The notes: generated by a model from the sequence alone, not told the origin. A DNA stretch of 14,937 nucleotides from Gemmatimonadota bacterium (GCA_002714465.1 PAXL01000019.1:115894-130830); one strand, 5' to 3'; shown: positions 1-7,030, counted from the stretch's first letter. Made by a program: numbers and translations.

Positions 1-135
1 ATCCAGTGTATCGAAGATTCCGTCTTCGCCACCGTGTACAGACCCGATGGAGGGGACGATTGCCGGTGAGGAAGTGGGAAGGTTGCGGACGACGTTCTCG
101 ACGACGGATCTAATTTGAGCTTCATCGAGGTTCAT
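1..135 (-). CDS. BMC-associated CoA-acylating aldehyde dehydrogenase, N-terminal fragment (PduP/EutE-like)
   Basis: The window edge cuts this gene, leaving 45 codons from an ATG at 135. The translation starts MNLDEAQIRSVVENVVRNL, a short amphipathic helix, then a Ser/Pro-rich linker (residues 20-36) and the segment GIFDTLD at residues 39-45. The last matches the start of the conserved domain in EutE/PduP enzymes (G-[IV]-F-x-[ST]-[LM]-D-[ED]-A). Helix plus linker is the usual form of an encapsulation peptide that docks cargo inside a BMC shell. By family, the enzyme would oxidise an aldehyde to acyl-CoA with NAD+ inside the compartment, feeding the PduL encoded at the head of the same operon. 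It starts 26 bases after the EutN-like gene on the same strand, with an AGGA about 11 bases before the ATG. The catalytic cysteine lies beyond the window, so the assignment rests on the N-terminus and gene context. Confidence 0.75.
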   Translation of the reverse strand, partial: MNLDEAQIRSVVENVVRNLPTSSPAIVPSIGSVHGGEDGIFDTLD

Positions 136-161
136 GTCAGGGGATGTCCTTCATCGATGGT

Positions 162-461
162 TCAAGTCTTCGACTTCTCGTAGACGCTCTTGCCGTGGAT
201 TTCAGTGGAATCGACGATTGCAACGATCACGGCATCGACGGGGCGCTCCTCGGTCGTTCCGGTCATGCGAGCGGAACTGCCGCTACAGCATAGCACCATC
301 TCACCTTCACCAGCCCCGACTGCGTCGACGGCGACAACGAAACCGGAGGAAGCCTCCATCGTTTCGATGTCGACGCTTTGGATGATCTGAAGCTTGAATC
401 CTGTCAGCCCCGGATCCTTCTGTGTCGCTACGACCGTTCCGACGACTCTTCCAAGTGTCAT
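162..461 (-). CDS. eutN: BMC-P pentameric vertex shell protein (EutN/CcmL family)
   Basis: This 99-residue protein is the usual length for the EutN/CcmL family, whose pentamers close the vertices of icosahedral microcompartment shells. Family signatures are visible from the start: GTVVATQKDPGLTGFKL (residues 8-24), VDAVGAGEGEMVLCCSGSSAR (residues 45-65, in two adjoining parts VDAVGAGEGE and MVLCCSGSSAR) and PVDAVIVAIVDS (residues 74-85). The ATG start at 461 is supported by GGGAGG about 6 bases upstream. It lies 24 bases downstream of a BMC-H gene and 26 bases upstream of the aldehyde dehydrogenase, so it is part of the same minus-strand operon. The adjacent Cys-Cys pair in the middle strand (residues 58-59) is slightly unusual, as many homologues carry Val there. 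Identification is firm; only one BMC-P is visible, and others may lie off the window. Confidence 0.95.
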   Translation of the reverse strand: MTLGRVVGTVVATQKDPGLTGFKLQIIQSVDIETMEASSGFVVAVDAVGAGEGEMVLCCSGSSARMTGTTEERPVDAVIVAIVDSTEIHGKSVYEKSKT

Positions 462-485
462 GTGAGCCTCCCGCTTTCCGCCTTC

Positions 486-767
486 TTACGAGCTCTTCCC
501 GACTGGCAGGATCTCTTCGAGACTGCTGTGTGGACGCGGGATGACGTGCACGGATACGAGTTCGCCAACCTTGCCCGCTGCCGCTGCACCTGCGTCTGTC
601 GCAGCCTTGACGGCGGCCACATCGCCGCGGACCATCGCGGTCACAAAACCGGCCCCGATCTTTTCCCATCCGACGAGCTGAACGTTGGCAGCCTTGACCA
701 TCGCGTCTGATGCTTCAACCAGTCCGACGAGTCCCTTGGTCTCGATCATTCCGAGGGCTTCACCCAT
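486..767 (-). CDS. BMC-H hexameric shell protein, copy 1 (PduA/EutM-like)
   Basis: A 93-residue single-BMC-domain protein, the standard size for hexamer-forming facet proteins. It opens [15 protein letters not shown], carries the hexamer-edge DAMVKAA (residues 21-27, with the conserved Lys25), the pore-loop segment KIGAGF (36-41), the RGDVAAV segment (47-53) and the [13 protein letters not shown] strand near the end (68-80). These are diagnostic BMC-H positions. The C-terminal tail of 13 residues is short and polar. The ATG at 767 follows AGAGGAG with a 7-base gap, a strong ribosome-binding site. It is the fourth gene of the BMC operon, after the membrane glycosyltransferase whose stop is 61 bases away, and before the BMC-P gene. 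By hand count it shares about 52 of the first 80 residues with the second BMC-H at 2231-2506, so the two are paralogues, probably by duplication. Confidence 0.95.
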   Translation of the reverse strand: MGEALGMIETKGLVGLVEASDAMVKAANVQLVGWEKIGAGFVTAMVRGDVAAVKAATDAGAAAAGKVGELVSVHVIPRPHSSLEEILPVGKSS

Positions 768-828
768 TTGTCTCTCCTCTGGTGTTACGTGATTGCGTCT
801 CGCGTCAGGCGAGTCGCGTGTGGTTGTC

Positions 829-2238
829 CTAGTCAGTCTTTCGTCTATAGAGCGCCAAGCGATAAGGTTCAGGCGCTTCGTATGTTTTTATTCGCTCGTA
901 TCTGTCGAGAAACCAAGTCTCTGCGACGAGTCCAGTCTCGATCGACTGCCAGGGTGGATCGTGCAGAAGCACGTATGCCGGGCTCTTCTCGCGGACCGGC
1001 CACGACACGTCTCCTGCGGCCAAGTGGGGTCCGATCTCCGGGTGAACAAGCCCGACAAGGTCGAGGATCTGACGCCCGGAGAAGTGTGACAGGATCCCGA
1101 TCTCGACCATCGCAACGGCCTGATCGGCCTCGACGATTTGCGACAGATCCCGCGCGCACACCCGATAGGCCGCATAGCGCGGCTTGTGGACTTCAGCGAG
1201 AACTGTTCGTGTGGGCCAGACGGGCGCGACGCACACGATCACGAACACGACGGTTGCCGCGATCGGTCCGAACCGTCTGGCCACCAGGTGTGTGCCGAGC
1301 CCTAGGGCTATTGCTATCGGCGGGATCCACACCCCGTAGTAGTTGAAGGCCGAAGGGATCCCCATCAGCGTGTAAGCTATGAAGACCAAGCTCGCCCAAG
1401 CTGCGACTAGACCCGAAGCGGCCGAAACGTGCCACCTCAGATGCCACATACCCCAACCAGTTACGGAGGCCAGAGGAACATACAGGGGCGACTGAATCAC
1501 GTAGAGTGCCGCAAGCCGAAACCCACCGTATGCGTAACCTCGCCAGAATCCGCTTTCTCCCATTGCGCGCTTGGCGTCCAACGTGGTCGGGAGCGGGCTC
1601 CCGAAACTCGTGTAGGCGATCAGGCTGAATGAGAGTATGGGCAGCGCGCAAGCAATTGCGAACTCTCGCCAGCCACCTTGCTTCAGCAGATAAAGCCCGA
1701 TCAAAGCCACCAAGACGAGTCCGTCGCCGCGGAAGAGCACTGAGACGGCGGCGAGCACACCAGCCGTTCCTGGGCGTCCAGTTGTGGCCGTATAGACCGC
1801 CCCTAGACCAAAGAGCAGATAGAGATTAAGCTCGAATCCCTGAGTCTCCGCAAGCAGCGGGTTGGTCAACACGAAGATCGGCGCGATCAGCCTGACCCAC
1901 GTTACCTTACTGCCGGTCTCGTTGTCAGCGATTCTAAGCACTAGGATCGAGATACCGATGAGTGCTGCACCGCTCAACAGATGCGCAACTATCGGGATGA
2001 TCTCCACTTTCTTGGAGACCAGTCCAAGCAGAATCGCAAACAGCGGCGATGTTGTCCCAAGGACCTGTTCACCGGGATTGAAAACCAGCCCGTTCCCGTT
2101 CGCGAAGTTCCACGCGTATCTGAAAGTGATGAACGGGTCATCGACGTTGATCTGTCCGTAGAGCAGGACGAGCGGTATACCCACCCCGACGATCACGGCA
2201 ATCAGGCGCCGATCAGCATATGCACGATCCTCATTCAC
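829..2238 (-). CDS. Polytopic membrane glycosyltransferase, GT-C fold, inside the BMC operon
   Basis: About 470 residues with roughly ten hydrophobic segments, then a soluble C-terminal domain from about residue 345. In the first external loop the protein has [18 protein letters not shown] followed by [16 protein letters not shown] (numbering from the TTG start: residues 36-53 and 54-69), with an Asp-Asp pair at 36-37. FRGDGL (172-177), [13 protein letters not shown] (216-228) and [18 protein letters not shown] in the soluble part complete a pattern I know from AftB-like and related GT-C enzymes. These use polyprenyl-phosphate sugar donors on the outer face of the cytoplasmic membrane. The acceptor and sugar cannot be read from the sequence. 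I chose the GTG at 2238, which overlaps the stop of the upstream BMC-H gene by 8 bases; a TTG at 2247 is also open. Neither has a good Shine-Dalgarno, consistent with translational coupling. A membrane glycosyltransferase between two shell genes is out of place and is discussed as a finding. Confidence 0.85.
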   Translation of the reverse strand: MNEDRAYADRRLIAVIVGVGIPLVLLYGQINVDDPFITFRYAWNFANGNGLVFNPGEQVLGTTSPLFAILLGLVSKKVEIIPIVAHLLSGAALIGISILVLRIADNETGSKVTWVRLIAPIFVLTNPLLAETQGFELNLYLLFGLGAVYTATTGRPGTAGVLAAVSVLFRGDGLVLVALIGLYLLKQGGWREFAIACALPILSFSLIAYTSFGSPLPTTLDAKRAMGESGFWRGYAYGGFRLAALYVIQSPLYVPLASVTGWGMWHLRWHVSAASGLVAAWASLVFIAYTLMGIPSAFNYYGVWIPPIAIALGLGTHLVARRFGPIAATVVFVIVCVAPVWPTRTVLAEVHKPRYAAYRVCARDLSQIVEADQAVAMVEIGILSHFSGRQILDLVGLVHPEIGPHLAAGDVSWPVREKSPAYVLLHDPPWQSIETGLVAETWFLDRYERIKTYEAPEPYRLALYRRKTD

Positions 2239-2506
2239 CGAGTCCAAAACAGGCTCGGATTTCCCCGTGTGGTCTTGGAATGACGTGGACGGCGACGAGT
2301 TCGCCTACCCGCTGCGCCGCCGCCGCACCCGCCTCGATCGCAACCTGGACAGATGCGAGGTCACCTCGGATCAGCGTCGTCGTGAAACCAGCTCCGATCG
2401 TCTCGTATCGTTCGATATCGACAAGAGCGGTCTTGACCATCGCGTCAGCCGCTTCTGTTGTCCCGACCAACCCACACGTTTCGATCAAACCCAGCGCTCG
2501 TTCCAC
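2231..2506 (-). CDS. BMC-H hexameric shell protein, copy 2 (PduA/EutM-like)
   Basis: A 91-residue single BMC domain. It has ALGLIETCGLVG near the start, the edge motif DAMVKTA (residues 21-27, Lys25), pore-loop TIGAGF (36-41), IRGDLASV (46-53) and [15 protein letters not shown] (66-80). The start is GTG at 2506, chosen because the purine-rich GGAGGCGAGGGGAA sits directly before it and no ATG precedes the BMC domain. It differs from copy 1 around the pore and concave face: YET in place of WEK before IGAGF, and Cys11 in place of Lys11. The two probably make hexamers with different transport or docking surfaces, an inference. It follows pduL after 32 bases, and its last codons overlap the start of the membrane glycosyltransferase gene, so the three are likely co-translated. 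Confidence 0.95.
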   Translation of the reverse strand: MERALGLIETCGLVGTTEAADAMVKTALVDIERYETIGAGFTTTLIRGDLASVQVAIEAGAAAAQRVGELVAVHVIPRPHGEIRACFGLGE

Positions 2507-2520
2507 TTCCCCTCGCCTCC
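2507..2520 (-). promoter_or_regulatory. Ribosome-binding site that fixes the GTG start of BMC-H copy 2
   Basis: Read on the minus strand, GGAGGCGAGGGGAA lies immediately 5' of the GTG at 2506. It offers GGAGG at a 9-base distance and GAGGGG closer in. It is the strongest Shine-Dalgarno in the BMC operon and suits a high-copy shell protein. Confidence 0.6.
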
Positions 2521-2538
2521 TCAGTATATGCCTTCGAG

Positions 2539-3264
2539 TTAGGGCAGGATGGTTACGATGTCGCCGCAGACAAGCTCCGCGGCGTTCGCATCATCCGTGT
2601 CTAAGTGGATTTCGGGAAGATAAGATTCGTCAATCTTGAGCCGGACGTTGTCGTAGTCGAGTCCCTTTTCGCCACCGACACGTATTCGAACACGATCCTG
2701 GCCATCCAGACCCATCTCTCTAACATCGCTCGGAGCCAGATGGATGTGTCGAGCCGCTCTGATCGCCGCGTCGACAGTGATCGAGCCCTTAGGGCCGATA
2801 AAGGTGACCTGATTCGCTCCTGAAAGATCACCAGAGTCGCGAACAGGCGGATTGACGCCGAGGTAGATCGCGTCCGTCCTGGCCAGCTCGACCTGATTGT
2901 AGCCTCGTGTTGGGCCAAGGATCCTGACACGCTCTATCGCACGCATTCTTGGTCCGACGACTGAGATCATTTCCTCAGCCGCGAAGGCGCCCGGCTGGAA
3001 GAGCTCTCGATATACCTTGAGCTCGTAGCCATCCCCAAAGAGGATGGCCAAGGTTTCATCGCTTAGATGGCAATGGCGTGCGGACACGCCGACGGGTATG
3101 GTAAGGCCCTGAGGAGGCGCGATCTGGTCGACAACCTCGGCTACAATGCGTTCGATATCGATTGTGGATGCTGAGGGAGCATCGTGTGCGCAATGGGGGC
3201 ACAGATTGCAGTCCTCGCAGGCCGAGGAAGGTTTAGGTCCAACTGGAAGAGTCGGTGTTGCCAA
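2539..3264 (-). CDS. pduL: PduL-type phosphotransacylase with Cys-rich N-terminus
   Basis: A 241-residue PduL (PTAC) enzyme, which converts acyl-CoA plus phosphate to acyl-phosphate and regenerates CoA in the BMC lumen. Two metal-site motifs of the family are present: SARHCHLS (61-68; most relatives have Val where this has Cys65) and ARHIHLAPSD (171-180). Also visible are LGPTRGYNQVELARTDA (116-132), SGANQVTFIGPKG (148-160) and EIHLDTDDANAAE (218-230). An amphipathic helix at 34-47, IDIERIVAEVVDQI, resembles an encapsulation peptide. Before it, C16, C19, C22 and C25 form CxxCxxCxxC, which typical PduL lacks. The TTG at 3264 is the only conventional start that keeps the helix: a stop lies nine codons upstream, and no ATG, GTG or TTG occurs again until residue 60. 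No clear Shine-Dalgarno precedes it. It is the first gene of the minus-strand BMC operon. Confidence 0.92.
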   Translation of the reverse strand: MATPTLPVGPKPSSACEDCNLCPHCAHDAPSASTIDIERIVAEVVDQIAPPQGLTIPVGVSARHCHLSDETLAILFGDGYELKVYRELFQPGAFAAEEMISVVGPRMRAIERVRILGPTRGYNQVELARTDAIYLGVNPPVRDSGDLSGANQVTFIGPKGSITVDAAIRAARHIHLAPSDVREMGLDGQDRVRIRVGGEKGLDYDNVRLKIDESYLPEIHLDTDDANAAELVCGDIVTILP

Positions 3265-3308
3265 GGCGTTTTGCGTAAGTTCTCGTGTTCAAGTGGGCAG
3301 AAGGACCT

Positions 3309-3337
3309 AACATGTTGGCGTGTGGGAGCACGGTCAA
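3309..3337 (-). promoter_or_regulatory. Candidate promoter of the BMC operon
   Basis: On the minus strand, TTGACC (3337-3332) is one base from the -35 consensus. After a 17-base spacer comes CATGTT (3314-3309), a weak -10. Transcription would start near 3302, leaving a leader of about 38 bases before the pduL TTG. One copy of the GGGAGCAC repeat overlaps the -35 and fills the adjacent spacer, a placement expected for a repressor site. Assignment is by eye and assumes a sigma70-like consensus. Confidence 0.4.
3323..3333 (+). repeat. Intergenic repeat, copy 1 (TGGGAGCACGG)
   Basis: This 11-base word occurs again exactly 50 bases downstream at 3373-3383, and its 8-base core GGGAGCAC appears inverted at 3412-3419. 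All three lie between the divergent BMC and polysaccharide operons, and I saw no full core elsewhere in the window. The spacing and location suggest regulator-binding sites; the regulator is not encoded in the window. Confidence 0.55.
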
Positions 3338-3372
3338 GCGAAATCGGGGTGACAATTGCAACTCTGGCAGTT

Positions 3373-3383
3373 TGGGAGCACGG
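3373..3383 (+). repeat. Intergenic repeat, copy 2 (TGGGAGCACGG)
   Basis: An exact 11-base match to copy 1, offset by 50 bases, close to five helical turns, so both would face the same side of the DNA. With the inverted copy at 3412-3419 it could also form an 8-bp stem with a 30-base loop, too long to be a typical terminator. Confidence 0.55.
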
Positions 3384-3411
3384 CAATGGCTTGGAACCCC
3401 GGCTGTCGTTG

Positions 3412-3419
3412 GTGCTCCC
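3412..3419 (-). repeat. Intergenic repeat, copy 3, inverted core (GTGCTCCC on plus strand)
   Basis: This is the reverse complement of the GGGAGCAC core shared by the two direct copies upstream. Flanks match only partly. It lies 79 bases before the GTG of the first polysaccharide gene, so it could act on the plus-strand promoter. Being only 8 bases, it is the least certain of the three. Confidence 0.4.
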
Positions 3420-3497
3420 GATGGGAGATGCTGCGGGCGTCGCCGCAAACGACTGTTTCTACATGTGTTCGATGCCTATCTCGCGTATCTTTAGCCG

Positions 3498-4715
3498 GTG
3501 AACTGGATTCGCGAACATTTCTGGATTCTGGCGATACTGATTCTGTCGGTCGCCCTACGGATCTCACTGGGGCAGGATCGTGACCGATGGCCGCTGACGA
3601 CCGCAGAAGCAGACTGGGAACGCCGGGGTCTGATCTACGCGACCCACGGTCTTGGCGTGGAAGACCTCACGACCTACCGGAGCCCGCTTTACCCGCTTTC
3701 CGTTGCTGCGATATATGCCGGGCTGGGGACCAAAACGGTTTTTGTGAGGGCCTATCAGACGATTCTCTCAGTATTGACCCTGCTCGTCATCTACCGCCTT
3801 GCCCATCGACTGACCGATCCTAGATCGCCTCTAGTTGCGGCTGTGATCGCCGGATTTTATCCGCTATGGACATTAATCGGCGCCTCAATCCTGCCGAATA
3901 CTCTGACGACCTTCGTTGCCGCATTGACCTGCTTGGTAGCGGTTCGCACGATCGAGAATCCTTCCGTCGGTCGAGCCCTCCTCTTCGGCGGAGTCTGCGG
4001 TCTCTGCAGCCTTGCAAGTCTGGTCGAGATTATCTGGGTTCCGGTGATCGTCGGAGTCGTCCTCTGGTTCAGTTCTGAAGGTCCGTTCGGAGATCAGTTC
4101 AACCGGTTCGGTGCGGTCGCTTGCGGAGTGCTGGTGGTCCTTGTCCCCTGGATGATCAGGAATGAAGTCGTGACTGGCCATCGATTGTTTCCACCGAACA
4201 ATACCGGGATGGAACTACTGATCGGGCAAGAACCTGGGGCAAGAGGGATCTTGGATGTGCTGCGCGACTACGTGTCGATCTATGAACGAGCTGGGATCGA
4301 TGCCCTCGATCCTGTCGATAAGGACGACCGCGTTTTCGCAGGCATGGTTCGTATCATGCGTGAATCACCGGGACGAACGGCGCGGCTCGCCGGGCGCAAG
4401 GTCTGGCTGCTCTGGAACTCCGTGATGTTGAATGCGCCCTCGACCACGCGGAACGCACATTTTGTTTCGGGTGTTCTGCTCTCAGTTCTGGGTGTCCTAG
4501 GGCTTTACGTGAACCGACGTTCCGCGATGGCTGTCGTCGTCGCATCGATGGTTTTAGTCTGGACCCTGTACGGTGCAATCTTCTATGTCACACCCGAACT
4601 GAGGCTTCCTGTGGATGTTTGTCTCGTCCCGTTTGCGGCGTCTACAGGGCTGCTTTGTTTAAACAGGGTTAGGTCCGTTATTGCTTCACGCTTCAGGGAG
4701 CTCGGCTCGGAATGA
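3498..4715 (+). CDS. GT39/PMT_2-like membrane glycosyltransferase
   Basis: 405 residues with about ten hydrophobic segments, starting WILAILILSVALRI. The pattern of the ArnT/PMT_2 group of GT-C enzymes is recognisable: TAEADW (35-40) in the first periplasmic loop where the catalytic acidic residue usually sits, RSPLYPLSVAAIYAGLG (61-77), RAYQTILSVLTLLVIYRLAHRL (84-105, a long helix), VPWMIRNEVVTGHRLF (216-231) and NNTGMELLIGQEPGARG (234-250), equivalent to the family's N-x-G-x-x-L-x-x-G loop. By family it moves a sugar from a polyprenyl-phosphate carrier to an external acceptor; neither can be named. It starts at a GTG with no convincing Shine-Dalgarno and ends with a 4-base ATGA overlap into the next gene. 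It is first in the plus-strand polysaccharide operon, diverging from the BMC operon. Confidence 0.85.
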   Translation: MNWIREHFWILAILILSVALRISLGQDRDRWPLTTAEADWERRGLIYATHGLGVEDLTTYRSPLYPLSVAAIYAGLGTKTVFVRAYQTILSVLTLLVIYRLAHRLTDPRSPLVAAVIAGFYPLWTLIGASILPNTLTTFVAALTCLVAVRTIENPSVGRALLFGGVCGLCSLASLVEIIWVPVIVGVVLWFSSEGPFGDQFNRFGAVACGVLVVLVPWMIRNEVVTGHRLFPPNNTGMELLIGQEPGARGILDVLRDYVSIYERAGIDALDPVDKDDRVFAGMVRIMRESPGRTARLAGRKVWLLWNSVMLNAPSTTRNAHFVSGVLLSVLGVLGLYVNRRSAMAVVVASMVLVWTLYGAIFYVTPELRLPVDVCLVPFAASTGLLCLNRVRSVIASRFRELGSE

Positions 4716-6106
4716 TGGGGACTCGTATCTTCACACCCGGGGATTGGGGACTTGTCGCCGCTGTGTGTCTGGCTCAGCTTGCTCTGCTGGTTTTGCCCAT
4801 TCCTGCTATCGGGCCGTCGGGTGTGGCGCTGATCTCTCTCACTCTTGTCTCGGTCCTTGTCGTGACAAGCAACGTTCACCGCTCTATTCTGTTCCTGATC
4901 TTCATCTCCACAGTCATTCCGGGCTACATCTCCGAAGAGCACCTTCGTCTGCCAATGGACTTTAAGTTCGCCGAAGGTCTGTTCATGGCCGTGATTTTCT
5001 TCGCGTTGCTGTCGGCGCTGAAGGACCGTGTTTCCCTCCCGATCACGCCTCTAAATCGTCCAATCACTTTGTTTTTGTTGATCGTCGTCGGGTCCTGCGC
5101 GATCGGTTTGTATCTGGGGCACTCGGTTTCGCAGCTCCTTCGAGACGTGCGGTATCCGCTCTACTATGGCCTGTTCTATATCGTAACGGTTTTCTTCGAT
5201 CGACGGAGACACCCGCAGTATCTGTATATGCTGATCGTGATCGCATCGATTGTCGGGATCGAATATCTGATCGAGTTTCTGTCCGAACTCAACCTTTCGA
5301 TCGCTGGAGCGTTCCATCGTGTCGCGCGCACGGAGGGTCTGCTGCTGCCGATCGGAACTCTGCTCATCGCCGCTGCATGGCTCTATGCGCCGGGTCGGAA
5401 CGTCCGCCTGATATTGGGCATTGCACTGGTTCCGGCCGCTCTGGCATTGGTGCTGACTGTTGGAAGAGGGATGTGGATCTCGGCGGGTGGCGGGTTTGTG
5501 GCTTTGCTGTTTCTGTTCATAAGGGATCGGCAGCGGTTAGGGCTTCGGCGACTTTGGATCATCTTGGCTGTCCCACTTCTCGTGTTCACCTTTGGGTCGG
5601 TTTTCGAGACGGCTACGGACACGGGGGTGGGGGCTGCCGCTTCCAGACGGCTCGCCTCAGCTGAGACGATCGAGGAGGATCGATCCCTCGCTACGCGACT
5701 GATCTCCTATCGTGCGGCTTGGGCCAAGATCGTGAGGCGGCCGATTCTGGGGGGTGGTCACGGGGAGACGGTTACGTTTCCGATCGTGATGACCGAGGTT
5801 CCGCACATAGCGACCGTCGGCGCTGTCGACAACGTCTATCTTACGATCCTGCTTCGGATGGGTCTGGTGGGGTTGTTTGCTTTCCTGTGGATCTACGTTC
5901 GGGGGTTGAGGCTGTCGTATCGTCTTTTCCAGACTTCGCAGACTCAGAGTGTGAGGTTCTTTGCGGCAGGATTCTTCGTAGTCTACTCTGCTATGCTCGT
6001 ATACGGGATGGCGGACTCTACGATGATCGGGACACGCCTGATCTTTATCCACGCTGCTTCGCTCGGAATTCTCGCCCAACTCTCAGCCGACACCGATGAT
6101 GTCTGA
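4712..6106 (+). CDS. O-antigen ligase/polymerase-like membrane protein (Wzy/WaaL superfamily)
   Basis: 464 residues with roughly eleven to twelve membrane segments. The Wzy_C signature region is clear: LTVGRGMWISAGGG (248-261), a periplasmic loop with an Arg/Glu-rich stretch (312-334), RAAWAKIVRRPILGGGHGE (334-352), and DNVYLTILLRMGLVGL (373-388). In this superfamily these residues take polyprenyl-PP-linked repeat units and either polymerise them or ligate the chain to another acceptor. With a flippase and initiating transferase in the same operon, a polymerase (Wzy) role is the simpler reading, but ligase activity cannot be excluded. The ATG at 4712 overlaps the previous stop as ATGA, and GGGAG lies 10 bases upstream. 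Its end overlaps the next gene by 11 bases. Confidence 0.88.
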   Translation: MMGTRIFTPGDWGLVAAVCLAQLALLVLPIPAIGPSGVALISLTLVSVLVVTSNVHRSILFLIFISTVIPGYISEEHLRLPMDFKFAEGLFMAVIFFALLSALKDRVSLPITPLNRPITLFLLIVVGSCAIGLYLGHSVSQLLRDVRYPLYYGLFYIVTVFFDRRRHPQYLYMLIVIASIVGIEYLIEFLSELNLSIAGAFHRVARTEGLLLPIGTLLIAAAWLYAPGRNVRLILGIALVPAALALVLTVGRGMWISAGGGFVALLFLFIRDRQRLGLRRLWIILAVPLLVFTFGSVFETATDTGVGAAASRRLASAETIEEDRSLATRLISYRAAWAKIVRRPILGGGHGETVTFPIVMTEVPHIATVGAVDNVYLTILLRMGLVGLFAFLWIYVRGLRLSYRLFQTSQTQSVRFFAAGFFVVYSAMLVYGMADSTMIGTRLIFIHAASLGILAQLSADTDDV

Positions 6107-7022
6107 TCTGACTGTCATCGTCGTTAACTGGAACGGGGGTAGTCAGCTTCGTGAATGCGCCGATGCCATACTAGACACTGACGCGGACCTGATCGTCGTG
6201 GACAATGCGTCTTCGGACGGAAGCCTTGCAGGGCTGTCCGACACGGACAGAATTACGATCGTCCAGACGGGGGAGAACCTCGGATTTGGTCGTGGTGCGA
6301 ATGCAGGGATCGCGCGGGCGTGTACCACGTACGTGGCGGTTTTGAACCCGGATGTGTTTGTCGACAGTGAGACGCTGACGACGCTCGTCGACTATCTCAA
6401 GTTGAACGAAGCGGTGGGACTGGTCGGTCCACGGCTCGATGCTCCGGATGGCGAGCGTCTCCTCACGTGCGGGCAGCGACCCCGGTTGAGCGACGCAATC
6501 TGTCGTAAATTGCTGTTGCATCTGGTATTTCCGTTCTTTAGATTTCGCCGAGTGAGGCCTGTTGAGCCGTCTGAAGTCGATTGGGTGACCGGCGCGTGTA
6601 TGGTCGGTCGGAGAGAGGCATTTGCCTCTGTAGACGGGTTCGACAAGGCCATTTTTATGTATTTCGAGGACGTCGATGTCTGTCTTCGACTGCAGTCTGT
6701 GGGGTGGGAGGTTCACTATGTTCCGACCGCTCGCGCACGACACATCGGCGGTCACAGCTCGGCTCAGGCTTTCGATCTAATGCTCGTGGCCAGCGATCGC
6801 AGCTACAGATACTTCACGGCGCAGCATCTCGGTCCATTCGCCGCCTGGCTTTTAAGTAGCCTGACACCCTTAGAGCTACTTCTCCGGTCGACCGGATGGC
6901 TGGTGGCGGCCGTGGTGCCGAGCAAGCGTTCGGCGGCTAGGTCGCGACTGAGGGCGTATCGCCAATTGCTGCATGAGAACCTGATCACCTCGCCGGAAAG
7001 ATTCCGCGGATCAGCACTCTGA
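6096..7022 (+). CDS. GT2 family glycosyltransferase (WbbL/rhamnosyltransferase-like)
   Basis: 308 residues with a GT-A fold. In order: VIVVNWNGGSQL (7-18), LIVVDNASSDGSL (32-44) binding the nucleotide, ENLGFGRGANAGIA (60-73), the metal-binding LNPDVFVD (83-90) in place of a DxD, VDWVTGACMVGRREAF (161-176), and MYFEDVDVCLRLQSVGW (188-204) containing the probable catalytic base in the EDVD segment. ARHIGGHSS (214-222) follows. This is the pattern of WbbL-like enzymes, many of which transfer rhamnose from dTDP-rhamnose to a lipid-linked glycan, but the sugar cannot be read from sequence. A membrane-associated C-terminal stretch (about 245-275) could anchor it to the inner face. The ATG at 6096 overlaps the preceding gene by 11 bases, so the two are probably coupled. 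Confidence 0.9.
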   Translation: MMSDLTVIVVNWNGGSQLRECADAILDTDADLIVVDNASSDGSLAGLSDTDRITIVQTGENLGFGRGANAGIARACTTYVAVLNPDVFVDSETLTTLVDYLKLNEAVGLVGPRLDAPDGERLLTCGQRPRLSDAICRKLLLHLVFPFFRFRRVRPVEPSEVDWVTGACMVGRREAFASVDGFDKAIFMYFEDVDVCLRLQSVGWEVHYVPTARARHIGGHSSAQAFDLMLVASDRSYRYFTAQHLGPFAAWLLSSLTPLELLLRSTGWLVAAVVPSKRSAARSRLRAYRQLLHENLITSPERFRGSAL

Positions 7023-7025
7023 ACC

Positions 7026-7030
7026 AGGAG
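7026..7030 (+). promoter_or_regulatory. Ribosome-binding site that decides the aminotransferase start
   Basis: AGGAG sits 5 bases before the ATG at 7036. An in-frame TTG at 7033 would be only 2 bases away, too close, so the ATG is preferred. Confidence 0.65.

Noticed and set aside
768..1346. Long plus-strand open frame opposite the GT-C gene
   Set aside because: Its translation is Arg/Ser/Pro-rich without any family pattern and lies antisense to a well-supported membrane protein; it is a shadow of GC-rich codon use.
3374..3419. Hairpin formed by repeat copies 2 and 3
   Set aside because: The 30-base loop and lack of a T tract make a terminator or riboswitch unlikely; binding sites are the simpler reading.
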